From the NCBI RefSeq assembly GCF_000283155.1, contig NW_004454177.1:6721382-6785381 (forward strand): 64,000 nt of DNA. The letters run 5' to 3'. The notes beneath the pieces were generated by a model, which worked only from the letters and a program-made list of their open reading frames with translations, had not been told where the DNA came from and searched no databases. The stretch is from Ceratotherium simum simum (taxonomy: Eukaryota; Chordata; Mammalia; Perissodactyla; Rhinocerotidae). The translations under genes and the position numbers were made by a program. This document shows, piece by piece, positions 45,644 to 57,044 of this stretch (positions are counted from its first letter, which is position 1; every line of letters begins with the position of its first letter).

Positions 45644-45899
45644 GGCAAGAGGCTTTTGAAAGTGAGCTGATAGAGATTTTTAGCAACAATGAAAAAAATA
45701 TACAATAATATACGTATCTAATATTAGATCTACCTTATATACGTATTACCCACATAGAAATGCCAATTACAATGACATTCTTTTTTACTTGCTAAAATGG
45801 CAAAGTTTTATTTAAAAAAAAGATCATATTTGTGTGGGATGGGGGGCTAATTAGGCACAAATTTAGTGGTATGTATCAACAGTGTATCAACAGCCTTAA

Positions 45900-46500
45900 A
45901 AATATATACTCTTTAACTTAGCAGTTTCAGTTTTAGGGGTTTGTCTTGTAGAAATAATCATAGGTCAAAACAAGAATGTAGCCATTCTATTTACTGCAAT
46001 GTTATTTAGAATAGCAAAAATAAAAAATAAAAAACAAAAAACAACAACAACCCTGAAAGTCCAGTCCTGGGAGATCAATTTTAAATTATGACACACTTTG
46101 ATAATGCAGTACAAAACTATTTAAAGACATTGAAAGATAAACAGTATGTTTTCTTAAGTGGAAAAACATATTCCATATGGTATGTGTGTACAGAATAGTT
46201 TCATTTTTGTGTTGAAAGATATGTGCATAGGAAAAAACTACAGACATATTCAAGGAATTTAGGGTGAAGTGTTGAGTAGGTACTTCTGCTGGACCTGGAG
46301 GAGGTTGGGGTGATGATGGAGCTGAGGTCAAGGTGGAAAATAACTGAGCCAGGTGACAAAGACGTATACTGTTCACTAAAATGTCAGTGGTTGCATTCCG
46401 TGAGTGGTAGGTAACATTAGTGATTTTTTCCTTCTTTTTTGATCTATATTTTCTAAATTTTCTGCAATAAACATGTATTGCTTTGTAATTAACAAATGCT
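45900..46500 (+). mobile_element. L1 3' UTR remnant
   Basis: 'ggtttgtcttgtagaaataatcata', 'tactgcaatgttatttagaatagc' and 'tttctgcaataaacatgtattgctttgtaat' type blocks are the sense 3' end of an ancient L1. An A-rich stretch lies at 46014-46052. The ERE at 46509 is inserted at its end. Confidence 0.7.
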
Positions 46501-46508
46501 TTATTTTA

Positions 46509-46755
46509 TTTTATTTTTTTTTTTTGTGAGGAGATCAGCCCTGTGCTAACATCCGCGGATCCTCCTCTTTTTTTGCTGAGGAAGACGGCCCTGGGCTAAC
46601 ATCTGTGCCCATCTTCCTCCACTTTATATGGGACGCCGCCACAGCATGGCTTGCCAAGCAGTGCGTCGGTGCGCGCCCGGGATCCGAACCAGCGAACCCC
46701 GGGCCGCCGCAGCGGAGCGCGCGCACTTAACCGCTTGCGCCACCGGGCCGGCCCC
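46509..46755 (-). mobile_element. ERE SINE (class III), youngest-looking
   Basis: CpG-rich copy with head GGGCCGGCCCC at 46755 and A box variant (gtggcgcaagcgg on the minus strand). Perfect 18-bp TSD aacaaatgctttatttta at 46491-46508 and 46756-46773. It differs from the 33079-33332 copy at only about three positions over roughly 165 bp of head and body. Confidence 0.98.
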
Positions 46756-46773
46756 AACAAATGCTTTATTTTA

Positions 46774-47445
46774 AAAAACAAAAAGGTGGTCGGGTGCTCA
46801 GCTTTCAGTGAATTGTCAGAAGAGTTTATGTTGTGAACTTAGCAAGTAGGCTAACTACATATGATGTGATGATGATGGAGATGATTATTAATTTCCTTAT
46901 TTTTATATCCTTAGCCATGGCCAGTTTATAGGATTCTTTTGGGAAGACATTAAATTAAAGCAAAGCATGGAAAGATGATTTGTATTTAAAGTTAGATTAC
47001 TAGATCATGGAAAATTGAAACATTTTACTGAAATGCTTCTTCAGATCAGGAATATTTTTCAGTTAAAGGCCTTAAAGATCCAGCTGCCTCGTGTTTTACA
47101 AGAGTATATTCTTACTGATCTGATAAGGCTTACAAATATGTTGAACTTTAAACTGATGTTAAACTAGTTTTCTTCTGGATTGACTGGATAGCAGTTAGGA
47201 TTGTAATTTATTTGCCATTGCTCATGTACCCTGAGCTTAAAGGAATCACAGATTTTAAAGAATTTTAGAAGAATTGAAGTTTTAGTTTCAGAAGAGTCAC
47301 AGACATTTAAGTTTTGGAACTATATTTGGAATGCAAACATCTGTCTGTGGTTAATTATCAAACACTTGCCCTGTTATTACAGTTTCGTGTAAAGAAGTGA
47401 TGGACCTAAAAGTAAACTATATCTACCAATAAAAAACATAAAAAT
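46774..47445. other. unique DNA
   Basis: Nothing recognised. Confidence 0.5.
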
Positions 47446-47447
47446 GC

Positions 47448-47510
47448 TTGAGACTTTGGATTTGAACCTATGACTCCAGAACTCTTCTAACGTTTTTAAC
47501 TATTTGATCA
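47448..47510 (-). mobile_element. MIR SINE fragment
   Basis: 'tttggatttgaacctatgac' and 'ccagaactcttctaacgttt' resemble the tRNA-like end of an antisense MIR. Confidence 0.5.
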
Positions 47511-48385
47511 AACTCTAGGTAAGCAAGTTTGGTTCTCCTATGTTTGTGAAAATATATTTTCTTTCATAAATCTTTTGAAGTAAAAGCTACCTGGAATCTG
47601 ATTTGAAATGTGCCTTGATTTCATACACCTTTGTTCTTGAGGCTAGTCTATCTGTAATTGTCCATATTCTCTTTGATTTGTTTAAAATGAATCACTTAGT
47701 AAAATTAGTTCTCTAACTGTATAGTTTTCTGATTAAAAGCAGCTTTATGGACTAATTTGGGCTTATGGCTAAATTTATAATTTTGTATGGCCAATAATTT
47801 ATACTTTTACTGTATTTATCAAGCAAAAAGTTCATGTAACTGCACACATTTATAAATCTGTGGCTATTCCTGAAAAATTTCAGTGATTTTGGGGTTGAGG
47901 AAAGAGCAAAGCACTAGATTAGATGAGACTTCTCTGTGCCAGGCTGGGGCTTTGTGAGGTACACAGCCTAAAGTTTGTTGAGGAAATGATGAAAGCCATA
48001 CCCTTGGCCTGCCATTTTGTTTCTTTATTTATGAGATCATGGTTAAAGTCCCTGGCTCTCATTATGGTGAAATTGAGATTTTAAACATGTTTCTGTTTAT
48101 ATCCCAGATCCATCCTAGGTAAGAGGAAGAAGACATACTGATATTTTTCAAACAGCAGTTGTCAGTCTTTAACTTACTTTCCTTCCCTTGACCCCTTGAA
48201 TAGCTTATCTTTGGATTATTATATATAGTAGTACCCCTATGAGGGTACTACTCTGGGGCATTAATGAGGTGCCACCATCTCAATCTGTTCTGTCTCCTAG
48301 GCATTTCTAAAAATGGTAATGGGGGAAAAACACTTTTAATTGATCCCAGAGGTTAGGTGAACCATGAAAATAATTGAGTTGTTAA
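47511..48385. other. unique DNA with a small hairpin
   Basis: A perfect 10-bp inverted repeat (agtagtaccc / gggtactact, 6-base loop) lies at 48227-48252. Otherwise nothing recognised. Confidence 0.5.
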
Positions 48386-48387
48386 AT

Positions 48388-48500
48388 TGATTCAACAGAT
48401 ATTTATTAAGCACCTACTGTGTGCTTGGTACATTGCTCTAGGCGTTGATGTTACAAAGATCATGAAAAACCTGGGAAGAATGAATAAAGATACATAAAGT
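48388..48500 (-). mobile_element. L2 3'-end fragment
   Basis: 'ttcaacagatatttattaagc', 'acctactgtgtgcttggtac' and 'gatgttacaaagatcatgaa' are the antisense L2 3' terminus. Confidence 0.75.
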
Positions 48501-49045
48501 GCTGGAGGACATAGATGAGGAGGTGATCACTTCTGTTCGGGAGTTGTCTAGAAAAGCCTCTCACACTTTTTTTTTTTTTAGAGCAGTGGTCTTTGACTTT
48601 GCTTTGTTATTTAAAAAAGGAATCAACATTCTTTGTCAACAGTGGCACTATTGTGCCCTTTTGGGTCCCAGCCTTCCGTGACTGTCCTGGTTGGATGAGA
48701 TCGTTGCTCCTCCAAATTCATAGTATTCTGTTTTTTACATTGTACATTTGTCTATCTCTGGAAAAATGTTAAAAATCTTAACGTTCTAATTTTATTATAC
48801 TAACCTCTTACTTTTTCTTTATCTCATCTTCGTAATCTCATTTTATCTTTCTTTTTCTTCATCATTTTATATTTTATTCAGTGTGTATTTATGTAAACTA
48901 CCTTACATCTTTTTTGAATCAAAGTGAAATATAAATTAATAAATAAATGATATATATGCCTCTTTAGTAGTATATGTCATGTGCCGTTTATTAAAAATTT
49001 AAGCCACTATAGAGTGAGTCTGTGATTTAAGTACTTTTAATCCTA
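48501..49045. other. unique DNA
   Basis: AT-rich, with a 12-base T run. No feature recognised. Confidence 0.5.
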
Positions 49046-49049
49046 CAAT

Positions 49050-49140
49050 ACTGAGCAAAGTGCCTTGCATATTGTATATATTGCATAGATATAAATATGA
49101 ATTTAGTGCCTTGCATGTTTGTCGACTGAATGATTGCTAC
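49050..49140 (+). mobile_element. L2 3'-end fragment
   Basis: 'ctgagcaaagtgccttgcata' and 'gtcgactgaatgattg' resemble the sense L2 terminus. Confidence 0.5.
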
Positions 49141-49648
49141 ACATACAAGCTGTTTAGGGTCTTCTGTTTGGCTGTGTTTGATTGGCTTATCTAGCAGACT
49201 GCCTGCCCCATTAGATCCAGATAACTGGCTGAGTATATGAGTGTTTTATTCAGCACACTTCTGTTTGTTTGCATGGATTTATGCCTATTCGCAGACTAGT
49301 TGCCAAGGAGTCAAGTTCATGGCAAAATGAAGGAAGACTGGCAGTGAAGATATCTCAAGAGAGGTTATCTAATAATAATGGCCTGTGGTTCCTCTGAATC
49401 TTGTTTCCTCAAGTTGTTAACTTCAGAGAGATGTAAAATTGCTTGCATTAGGGTAGATTTGGGAATTCTTTTTTAATAATGGAATAAAGTGAAAAGGTCC
49501 TCTATGATATTGTTGTGGATGAATGTGGCACTGATCAGAGAACATGAACCTGCCAATTTTAAGTCTGCATGCTTCCATTAACAACTTAATCAAGAATAAT
49601 GAAATAGCTCCCTGTTTATTCTTTTTATATCAAGGATAGAGAAATGCC
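49141..49648. other. unique DNA
   Basis: Nothing recognised. Confidence 0.5.
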
Positions 49649-49666
49649 ATATATATATATATATAT
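49649..49666. repeat. (AT)n microsatellite
   Basis: About nine AT units at the T-rich tail of the ERE fragment that follows. Confidence 0.93.
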
Positions 49667-49727
49667 TTTTTTTTTTTTTGGTGAGGAAGATTGGCCCTGA
49701 GCTAACACCTGTTGCCAATCTTCCTCT
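49667..49727 (-). mobile_element. ERE tail-only fragment
   Basis: Only the A tail and one GAGGAAGATTGGCCCTGAGC module are present. The body and tRNA head are absent, so it lacks a pol III promoter. Probably a 5'-truncated insertion. Confidence 0.85.
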
Positions 49728-49734
49728 TGGGAAG

Positions 49735-50125
49735 TCTTCTCAAAGAATCTGAACTGTTTTCTGGAAGGGTAGATAACATTTGCCCAGGTAGAAAGTAGGG
49801 GTAAGAAGTGCCTGGAAAGTGGGCCTTTTAGAAAAGCTGTAGTTGCTGACAGGCAGAAACAAAAAGGTGTGCTTTGTATGAAGGAGAGTGAAGAGTAGCA
49901 GGACTAACACTGATTGTTTGGAGGCAGTAATTGGAGAGAGGTTGTAGAGGATCTTGAAAGCCAGACCCATAAGTTTGAGTTTGGTGTGAGTAAACATAGG
50001 TTCCTGACGCACTATGAAAAGAGTGTTTTAGGAAGTTTAGTCTGACAATGATATTATAGGGGATAGCTTGCAGTATACTATATAGCCGTGGTCAAGATGA
50101 GGAGGTTAATTAGATAATCTCAAAG
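49735..50125 (-). mobile_element. L2 LINE fragment
   Basis: 'gagaggttgtagaggatcttgaaagccag', 'gtttgagtttggtgtgagt' and 'ggaagtttagtctgacaatg' type text is antisense L2 (region before the 3' UTR). Confidence 0.6.
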
Positions 50126-50129
50126 AGAT

Positions 50130-50365
50130 TTTGTGATCATTTATTGAATCCTTACCGAGCACTGTTTGTCCTAAGTACTTCAATCATTTTGTTTAAATGT
50201 CACCACTACCCTGTGAGTGAGATATTATTACTATCTTCACCTTAACAGATGAGGAAACTGAAGCACAGCAAGGGCAAGCAACTTTCTTAAGGTTACAAAG
50301 CTAATAAGGCTTAGAGCCGCCAGTCTGGCTTCAGAAACCAGGGTCTTAACCACTATGCCCTAAAA
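50130..50365 (-). mobile_element. MIR SINE
   Basis: 'atttattgaatccttaccg', 'gatgaggaaactgaagcac', 'aaggttacaaagctaataag' and 'cttaaccactatgcc' form a near-complete antisense MIR. Confidence 0.92.
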
Positions 50366-52089
50366 GGTTATATTTTCCAGAGAAAATTAACATTCTTTTT
50401 CTTCTATGTAATTTTTTTTCCTTATTGATTCCCTGTCTTCTTACCTACAACATGGTTTAGTAGTCTTAGAACAAAGGTTTGGCTTGAGGATTTCCAATAG
50501 GTTTGCTCATTTCAAACTCTTCAAAACTAGTGACTACTGGTTACTTGTAAATAATACTTTGTAATTTCGCTTTTTTCCTTCTAAACTGGGACAAATCAAA
50601 ACGACTTTAGACTGGACTTGAAGGCTAGAGGAAGGGAGGCTAGCTAATTTCATGAACATTTCTGGTTTGCTGAGTTTCTTTACCTGGGTCGTATTATAAA
50701 CAATAATGGTTTTTATATTTATATCTGTTTAAATATACCACGTATGCCTATTAAATGCTAAGCTGATGGAAGATCTCTTGAGAACTTAGCATATACACAC
50801 ATGTGCATTTTGGGTTTCAGCAGTCAGCAGGTTCGTCATCAATTTCCACTTGATTGGTGGTCGCTCTAGTTGAAGCCTGTGTCCTGCGTCACTTACAGAA
50901 GGAAGCTCTTGGCAGTTGGTGTGCTCCAGGTTCCCTTGTCATTCCTGACAGTTGATCTCTTTGCCGCACGTCTTTTAGAACCAGGGATTGAGCTCCTATG
51001 AAAGCATTTCAGAGGTTTTCCAACTAATGACTTTTCCTCTTCTTCTTTACTGTTTGGTTTCTTTGGCAACCTGGCCGCCCCTAGCACCCTGCTGACGTCT
51101 TTTCAGCCCCTCTTCCTCTCCACTACCCCGCCCGTTACTGGAGGGTTTTTTCCCCGTGCTGCTTTAGGACTGCGCTAAGAAGAATATGCATGTTTTCTTA
51201 AATCTCTGTTCCTGTATGCTTCTCAGAATACACTAGAAGGGTAAAGAGAGAAAAGAAATCACTTTTGGAAGCTAAGTAACCTGTATTTTCAGGTTTCAGG
51301 GTTTCAGCCATAAAAGGCTAAATTTATTCTGTTGTCTGCAGTGTTTTTTTTTTGTGTTTTTTTTAGTTAAACAGTAATAAAGAAAATGTTTTCCACTGAA
51401 ACCAGACATTTTATAATGAAAATATTTTAGGAATGTAAGGTGTTATAGAGGGAAAAAATCTGAAAATGATGTGCATAGTTTGGTTACTCTAGGGTTATGC
51501 TGTGATTTGTCTTTTTAAAAATCATTTGTGTCTATGCAAAACATTTCTATTACTGTGGGGAGCAGAAAAGAAGTAAAGATCTAAAAATCTATCAATTGTT
51601 CACATTTGGTCTCTTAGTGATACTTTTTGAAACCCAATTCCTTGACCCTGTTACTCTCCTGGGCAGAGGTGGCCATTTTGCTACCTAAAGCACAGTGACA
51701 AGCTCTGCTTCTTGAAATACAAATGAAACCATTTGTACAGTTAATATACATTGGGTGCCACACTGTCGTTCTAACTGTAGTGCTAGTTGCTATGCCATTT
51801 ACTTTTACATTTGGAAATATTTTACTTTGGCCTCATAATTTTTTTTTAAGTAGGCTGTAGAGTATATGGGGTGTCAGTAAGGAGTGGATAAGAAAGGAAG
51901 GGATAGAAACAGAAGTAGTAAGAATTGCTACACAAATGCCTTTTCCTATAGATACACAAATATATGAGGTTTCTGTATGTGTGTCCAAATATGTGAAAAG
52001 ATATCTGTTTTTCAGGATCTGTAATAAATTTGATGATATATGTGTATGAGTGTGTATGTATATGTACATAGATGTGTGTGCTATAAGTT
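50366..52089. other. unique DNA with a GC-richer patch
   Basis: No repeat recognised. The patch at about 50820-51190 has more CpG than its surroundings and three promoter-type motifs (see findings). The 64-codon minus-strand frame at 50893-51087 has no known relative. Confidence 0.45.
52030..52082. repeat. Degenerate (TG)n/(TATG)n
   Basis: Imperfect TG/TATG steps. They underlie part of the longest open frame of the window (51846-52364, minus), which is therefore low-complexity and not a gene. Confidence 0.75.
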
Positions 52090-52094
52090 AGGAA

Positions 52095-52360
52095 TGAAAA
52101 GCCTGCTTTAGAAGCAAGAAGAGGGAGGAATTCATTTTGCATGAAGAAGTCAGAGAAGGCTACATTAAAAAAATTGACCACAGACCTGGCCTTAGGAGAC
52201 TGAATGAGAATTACTAGTTGTGTACAGTGGTTAGTACCAAAACGTGTGCGGCTAGGGAAGGGAATAGTATCTGGGAATATTGAAAGATATAGTTGAAAGG
52301 TAGGTTGGGAACAGATTGTGAAATACTCTTTGACCTTGTCATTTAAGCAATAGGTAAACA
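52095..52360 (-). mobile_element. L2 LINE fragment
   Basis: 'agaagtcagagaaggctac', 'gacctggccttaggagactga' and 'gggaagggaatagtatctgg' follow the antisense L2 order. Confidence 0.55.
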
Positions 52361-52544
52361 CCAAAATATATTTTTTATTTTGGTCTTTTTAGATCAGATT
52401 CATGTTTTGAGACTATCTTTATATAAAATTGTGTGTATTTCATGACTGAAACTGTATGGTAAATAATGAATTGGTAACTTAGTTATTAGAGTGATAGAAT
52501 TACACCTGGTTTCCCCCTTCCCTCATTTTTAAAAAAAGCATTCT

Positions 52545-52775
52545 GTAATGAGGTAGTTGTATATAGTGGTTAAGAGTTAGCATCTGCTCTTGAACGCCTA
52601 GTCTCCCACGTGTTAGCTCTCTCTGACTTGGGATAAGCGTTAAGCTTGGTTCAATTCATTTGTGGAAAAGGTGCACCTGGGAGAAGTGTTTTGTGGACTG
52701 GATTGAATGAGATGATGTATGTAAAGCCCAGCACTTAACACAGAAAACTTATCTAATAAATAGTAGTGATGATTA
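52545..52775 (+). mobile_element. MIR SINE, diverged
   Basis: 'tatagtggttaagagttagc', 'gattgaatgagatgatgta' and 'taaagcccagcacttaacac' mark both ends of a plus-strand MIR. Confidence 0.72.
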
Positions 52776-52819
52776 TTTTGGAATGCTGCTTTCATTATAG
52801 AAGAAAATTTTTGGAATGT

Positions 52820-53170
52820 GAGGGATTAATGGTTTTGGGAGGTGGAGGGGAGGACCTTTGGTAAGTAAATTAATTAGGAAGTAGATTAATTATTGCTTTA
52901 TCCAAAGAATGCTTTTAGGTGACGATGGAATTTAGGGTAGAAGAGGAGGTTTGTCAGGGGAAGAGAAAATGTAATCAGTTTAATTATGGATGGGCTGGCT
53001 TTAAGGTAATGGAAGACATGAGGGTGATATCCAGGAGGTAGTGGTTGGAGATGTGAAGCCTGGAGATACAGATGGGGGAGTTATTACTGTCTGATTGCGG
53101 AACCCTGAGTCTGGGAAGAGTGAGTGAGTAGCTACCTAAGCAGAGAGAGAGCCTTAAGGAAAACAAATGT
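52820..53170 (-). mobile_element. L2 LINE fragment (RT region)
   Basis: 'gggtgatatccaggaggtag', 'ggagatgtgaagcctggaga' and 'tacagatgggggagttatta' match antisense L2 reverse transcriptase (downstream of the catalytic block). Confidence 0.65.
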
Positions 53171-54131
53171 TTAAGAATTGGGAGCCTGTCAAAGAGCTTG
53201 TCCCTGTTTGACTCGAGGGATATAGTTCACCAGTCTTTGTAGTATATTGTTCAAGAAACTAGGGACTAAGAGAAATTAATGTTTTTTTTTAAATGAATGT
53301 ACTTTTTAATGTACTCCCAATAAAATAATCAGTACTATTATACTAAGGTATTAGACTGTGTATTCTGAAGGCCTGTGAGTTTAGATTTGTTGCTTTACTC
53401 ATTAATGTGGATAGGATATACCCAACTTTGCTTAGCCTTCTGACTGGTGGGCCTCATTCATAACATTTTCTCCAGTTCTCGCTCAAAGTGGGGGGTGGGG
53501 GGAGTTCATTCTTTGAACTGGGGAAGCTCTCTGTTGTTGGCAGGTTTCCTCCTTCTCAAGTCTAAACATTTGGCCTCTACAGTAGTTTTTTATTCAGAAA
53601 AGTTCTCACCTCTGAATTGTAGACTTAGTGCAGATTAGCTGGTAATTGGCTAGTCAAGATCACTACAGTGATTGGTATTGGTAAGTACCAGGTTGTATTG
53701 CTGCCAGGAAGCTTGTATAGTTAATGTGTTTAGTCATAGCCTTTTCTTTACGTGACTGCACTATTAAAATACAGACTGTCTTCCTGCCTTCTCACAGAAT
53801 GGCTACTGTTTCCAATTTATTTTTTTCTGAGTGGGAGGAAGAAGAAGTCTTTTGCCACTGTCTTTAAACTGAAATTTAAATTTCAGTAGACTCAGAAATT
53901 ATTAGAACAGAAGTTTCAGTTGCTTACTTCCCAGTTTATAGTAGGGTTTAAACCTTAAGCCTTATGTGTTTTCAGTTACTTTTTGAGTTAAACTGTCAGA
54001 AACTATCTTGTTAGGTTAAAGATTTACAGTTGTTAATTGTCCTGACTTATCCTACTTCATGTGTTAAAATCTACACATGGGATTTTAATTTGAAAGCCCA
54101 CAGTAATAGGAAGTTAACATTTCCACAGAGG
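53171..54131. other. unique DNA with a 20-bp palindrome
   Basis: No repeat family recognised. A perfect palindrome, actgaaatttaaatttcagt, lies at 53868-53887. Confidence 0.55.
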
Positions 54132-54144
54132 TGAGTCTAATTTT

Positions 54145-54145
<1 letters not shown>

Positions 54146-54175
<30 letters not shown>

Positions 54176-54479
54176 TTGTTTGTGTGTGTGTGAGGAAGAC
54201 GGGCCCTGAGCTAACATCCATGCTAATCCTCTTCTTTTTGCTGAGGAAGACCGGCTCTGTGCTAACATCTATTGCCAATCCTCCTCGTTTTTTTTTTCCC
54301 CAAAGCCCCAGTAGATAGTTGTATGTCATAGCTGCACATCCTTCTAGTTGCTGTATGTGGGATGCGGCCTCAGCATGGCCGGAGAAGCGGTGCGTTGGTG
54401 CGCGCCTGGGATCTGAACCCCGGGCCGCCAGCAGCGGAGCGCGCGCACTTAACTGCTAAGCCACGGGGCCGGCCCGGGT
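54146..54479 (-). mobile_element. ERE SINE (class II) with (TG)n tail
   Basis: Head GGGCCGGCCC at 54479, B box (gttcagatcc, minus strand), class I body, two modules, then about 40 bases of (TG)n at 54150-54192. TSD tgagtctaattttt at 54132-54145 and 54480-54493. Confidence 0.97.
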
Positions 54480-54493
54480 TGAGTCTAATTTTT

Positions 54494-54826
54494 CATTTTT
54501 CATTTACTCAATCTCTTCTTTACCTCTAGGATACTAATTGAAAACAACTTGGGTTGTCTTTAGTTTTAATTTATAACTTTTGTTAGGATTTTATGATACT
54601 GTATCTTTTGGGTCCTGGAGGTCTGAGCCGGCTGACCTTATTCTTGATCCTTAGGGACTTAGAAGGATAGTTTGTATTGGTGTTGAACCAGCAACATCTT
54701 GCTTGTTTTCAAGAAGCATAGTGGCAGAATACTGAGTTGCAAGTTTATGCAGACTTGAAGTGTACGGTGAGCTAAAAAGTTACAATGTTAAATTAGTTTC
54801 TGGCCTGCCCACATTGTTTCCAAAGT
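54494..54826. other. unique DNA
   Basis: Spacer between two same-strand EREs. Nothing recognised. Confidence 0.5.
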
Positions 54827-54841
54827 TCATTTTGCATTTTA

Positions 54842-55087
54842 TTTTATTTATTTATTTTTTTGTGAGGAAGATCAGCCCTGGGGTAACATCCATGCCAATC
54901 CTCCTCCTTTTTTGCTGAGGAAGACCCACCCTGGGCTAACATCCGTGCCCATCTTCCTTCACTTTATATTGGACGCCACCACAGCATGGCCTGACAAGTG
55001 GTGCATTGGTGCATGCCCTGGATCCAAACCCCAGGCTGCCAGCAGTGGAGCGAGTGCACTTAAGCGCTACACCACGGGGCCAGCCCC
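54842..55087 (-). mobile_element. ERE SINE (class III)
   Basis: Head ends ggccagcccc at 55087, two GAGCTAACATC-type modules. Many CpG sites have decayed to TG/CA. Perfect 15-bp TSD tcattttgcatttta at 54827-54841 and 55088-55102. Confidence 0.97.
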
Positions 55088-55102
55088 TCATTTTGCATTT
55101 TA

Positions 55103-55425
55103 AAAGCCCTTACTGATTTTGAAAGCAAATATAGAGAATTGCATGGTAACACAGATCATCTGAGGGACATTCGAACTTGCAAAAGTAATGCAAGTAGAAG
55201 GAAGATATTGCTGGCTAGGCATTATAGATTAGAAACCTGTGTTTAAAATGTAAACTTGTTGTTTAAGATGACATGTTTTCCTGGTTTATCCTCCTATTTT
55301 TCCTCATGTCTCCTTGCCATTATCACCTACAACATAGAATAATATTCTTTTATTTACTGCAGTCTTATTTGGAAGAGAGACTAGAGTGTGGATTATTTAG
55401 GGTCAAAACGGGGGTTTGAGGTCTT
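55103..55425. other. unique DNA
   Basis: Nothing recognised. Confidence 0.5.
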
Positions 55426-55429
55426 TTCA

Positions 55430-55680
55430 ATATTAGGTATTTCTATGTATGGACATGGCATATGTGTTCTTTTAGGTCCTTTACTAACATTTTGCAGTTT
55501 TCTCCGTAAAATTCTCACATGTTTTTGTAATATTTTTTCCAAGGCTTCTGATAGTTTGTGACTATTGTGAATGTGTTCTTTTAAAAATTATCACCATATC
55601 TTTTTATAAATTAATGTTGGTATATTAGAAAGCTACTGAATTTTTTATTTGCTGGGATCTCATAATTTATTTTGCACTTA
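55430..55680 (-). mobile_element. L1 ORF2 fragment
   Basis: 'cctttactaacattttgcag', 'gtgactattgtgaatgtgtt' and 'ttggtatattagaaagctactgaa' resemble antisense L1 ORF2. Strongly diverged. Confidence 0.55.
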
Positions 55681-55684
55681 GATT

Positions 55685-55790
55685 TTACTTATCCCCTCAA
55701 AGCTTCAGTTTCATCATCTATGAAACAAAGAGGTTGGGTTAGAATAAGATATTTCCAAGGATCTTTGTAGTGTTAGCATTGCATGCTTCT
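55685..55790 (+). mobile_element. MIR-type SINE fragment
   Basis: 'aagcttcagtttcatcatctatgaaacaaagaggttgg' type text matches the 3' half of MIR. Confidence 0.65.
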
Positions 55791-56590
55791 CTGTTGAGGT
55801 GACATCCTTTACATACTTCATGAGGTGAGTGGGAGTTGTACCACCCAAACTACAGATAAATTCTGTGAATACGACCAAACTTACCTTTGTTCATATGTGC
55901 TCTCGTGTGTTTAACATACTTTGTTCTCTGTCTAATGATTCTTTAACATCTTGAGGTAAAGAGTGAATACTTAACATTTAAAAATAGCTCTCAAAAATAC
56001 AGTTTCTTATTCTGGTTGAAGTGGTTTACTATTATCTTCTCACCCTGCATTTTAGTTTGTTGCTGTTTTAGTTTTACTGCATATTTTCCCTCCTAAAAAT
56101 AGATGGTTTTTAAACCATAGTTTTTATAAATATTTGCATCTCAAGTCAGATTTTTCCTATAACATGGATTTCATTTGGTGAGTCTCATGAGAGCAGGTTA
56201 TGTTAAGAGAACTTTCTACCACGTGTTTATTCTCTTCTATACCTCTGTCCCAAGGATCCTGTGTGCAGATGTCAGAAGACTGCAGTGAGTGTGAGTAGTA
56301 TTCTTGAAGGATTATTTTAATATTTATTTCTGCTGAGTGTAGGGAAGCAGATGTTGTACTTGTTATCTCTGAGAATATATTCTATCTTAACCCCAAAATG
56401 TACTTCAACAATGGGCCATCTTTTGTAAAGACATAGGTTAGATTTCTGCCTAGATGCTGGCCAGGAATTTGTTTGAACAAATTGAAATGGCTCAATGAAT
56501 TTTAACCCTAATTTGAATAGGGTTCCAGAAAATTAATTCAGGGCAAAGGTTAGTGGAGGTCATAGTGGAATGGCACTGAGCTAGTACCAA
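55791..56590. other. unique DNA
   Basis: No repeat or exon recognised. Confidence 0.45.
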
Positions 56591-56591
56591 T

Positions 56592-56628
56592 GTGTATGTA
56601 TACATGTATGCATGCATGTATGTATGTA
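56592..56628. repeat. (ATGT)n microsatellite
   Basis: Interrupted ATGT/ATGC units next to the following L1 piece. Confidence 0.88.
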
Positions 56629-56848
56629 TTTAAATTGTGGTAAAATTCATAAACTTACCATCTTAACCACTTTTAAGAATACAGTTAAGTAGTGTTAAGC
56701 ACATTCACATTGTTGTGCAACCAGTCTCCAGAACTCTCTTCGTCTTGCAAAACTGAAACTCTATGTCCATTAAAAAACTCCCCATTTCCCCCTCCCCCCT
56801 GCCTCTGGCAACCGCTGTTCTACTTTCTGTTTCTATGAGTTTGAACCA
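56629..56848 (-). mobile_element. L1 3'-UTR fragment
   Basis: 'aaattgtggtaaaattcata', 'aaccacttttaagaatacag', 'cattgttgtgcaaccagtct' and 'ctctggcaaccgctgttcta' are the antisense L1 3' UTR. Confidence 0.82.
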
Positions 56849-57044
56849 GTAGTTATTTTTTGAGAACTTGACCTCCTTTATGCCAGCTAGAAGGATTTTG
56901 AGGATGAAGAGGAGAGTGATCCAGTAAAACCAGTAGCCATTCTCCATAATCGTGTGAACGTTGGTAGTTGCCAACCCTGAAATTAGAGCATCAGTCAGTC
57001 TTCTGTAATGTGGAATTTGGAAATTGCTATCCCTTTTATTTGAG

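Noticed and set aside
48227..48252. 10-bp hairpin as a terminator or microRNA
   Set aside because: The stem is far too short for a microRNA precursor, and a rho-independent-type terminator has no meaning in this genome.
51846..52364. Longest open frame (172 codons, minus strand) as a gene
   Set aside because: It crosses a degenerate TG/TATG repeat and an antisense L2 piece. The peptide is low-complexity, with no family resemblance and no splice or promoter context.
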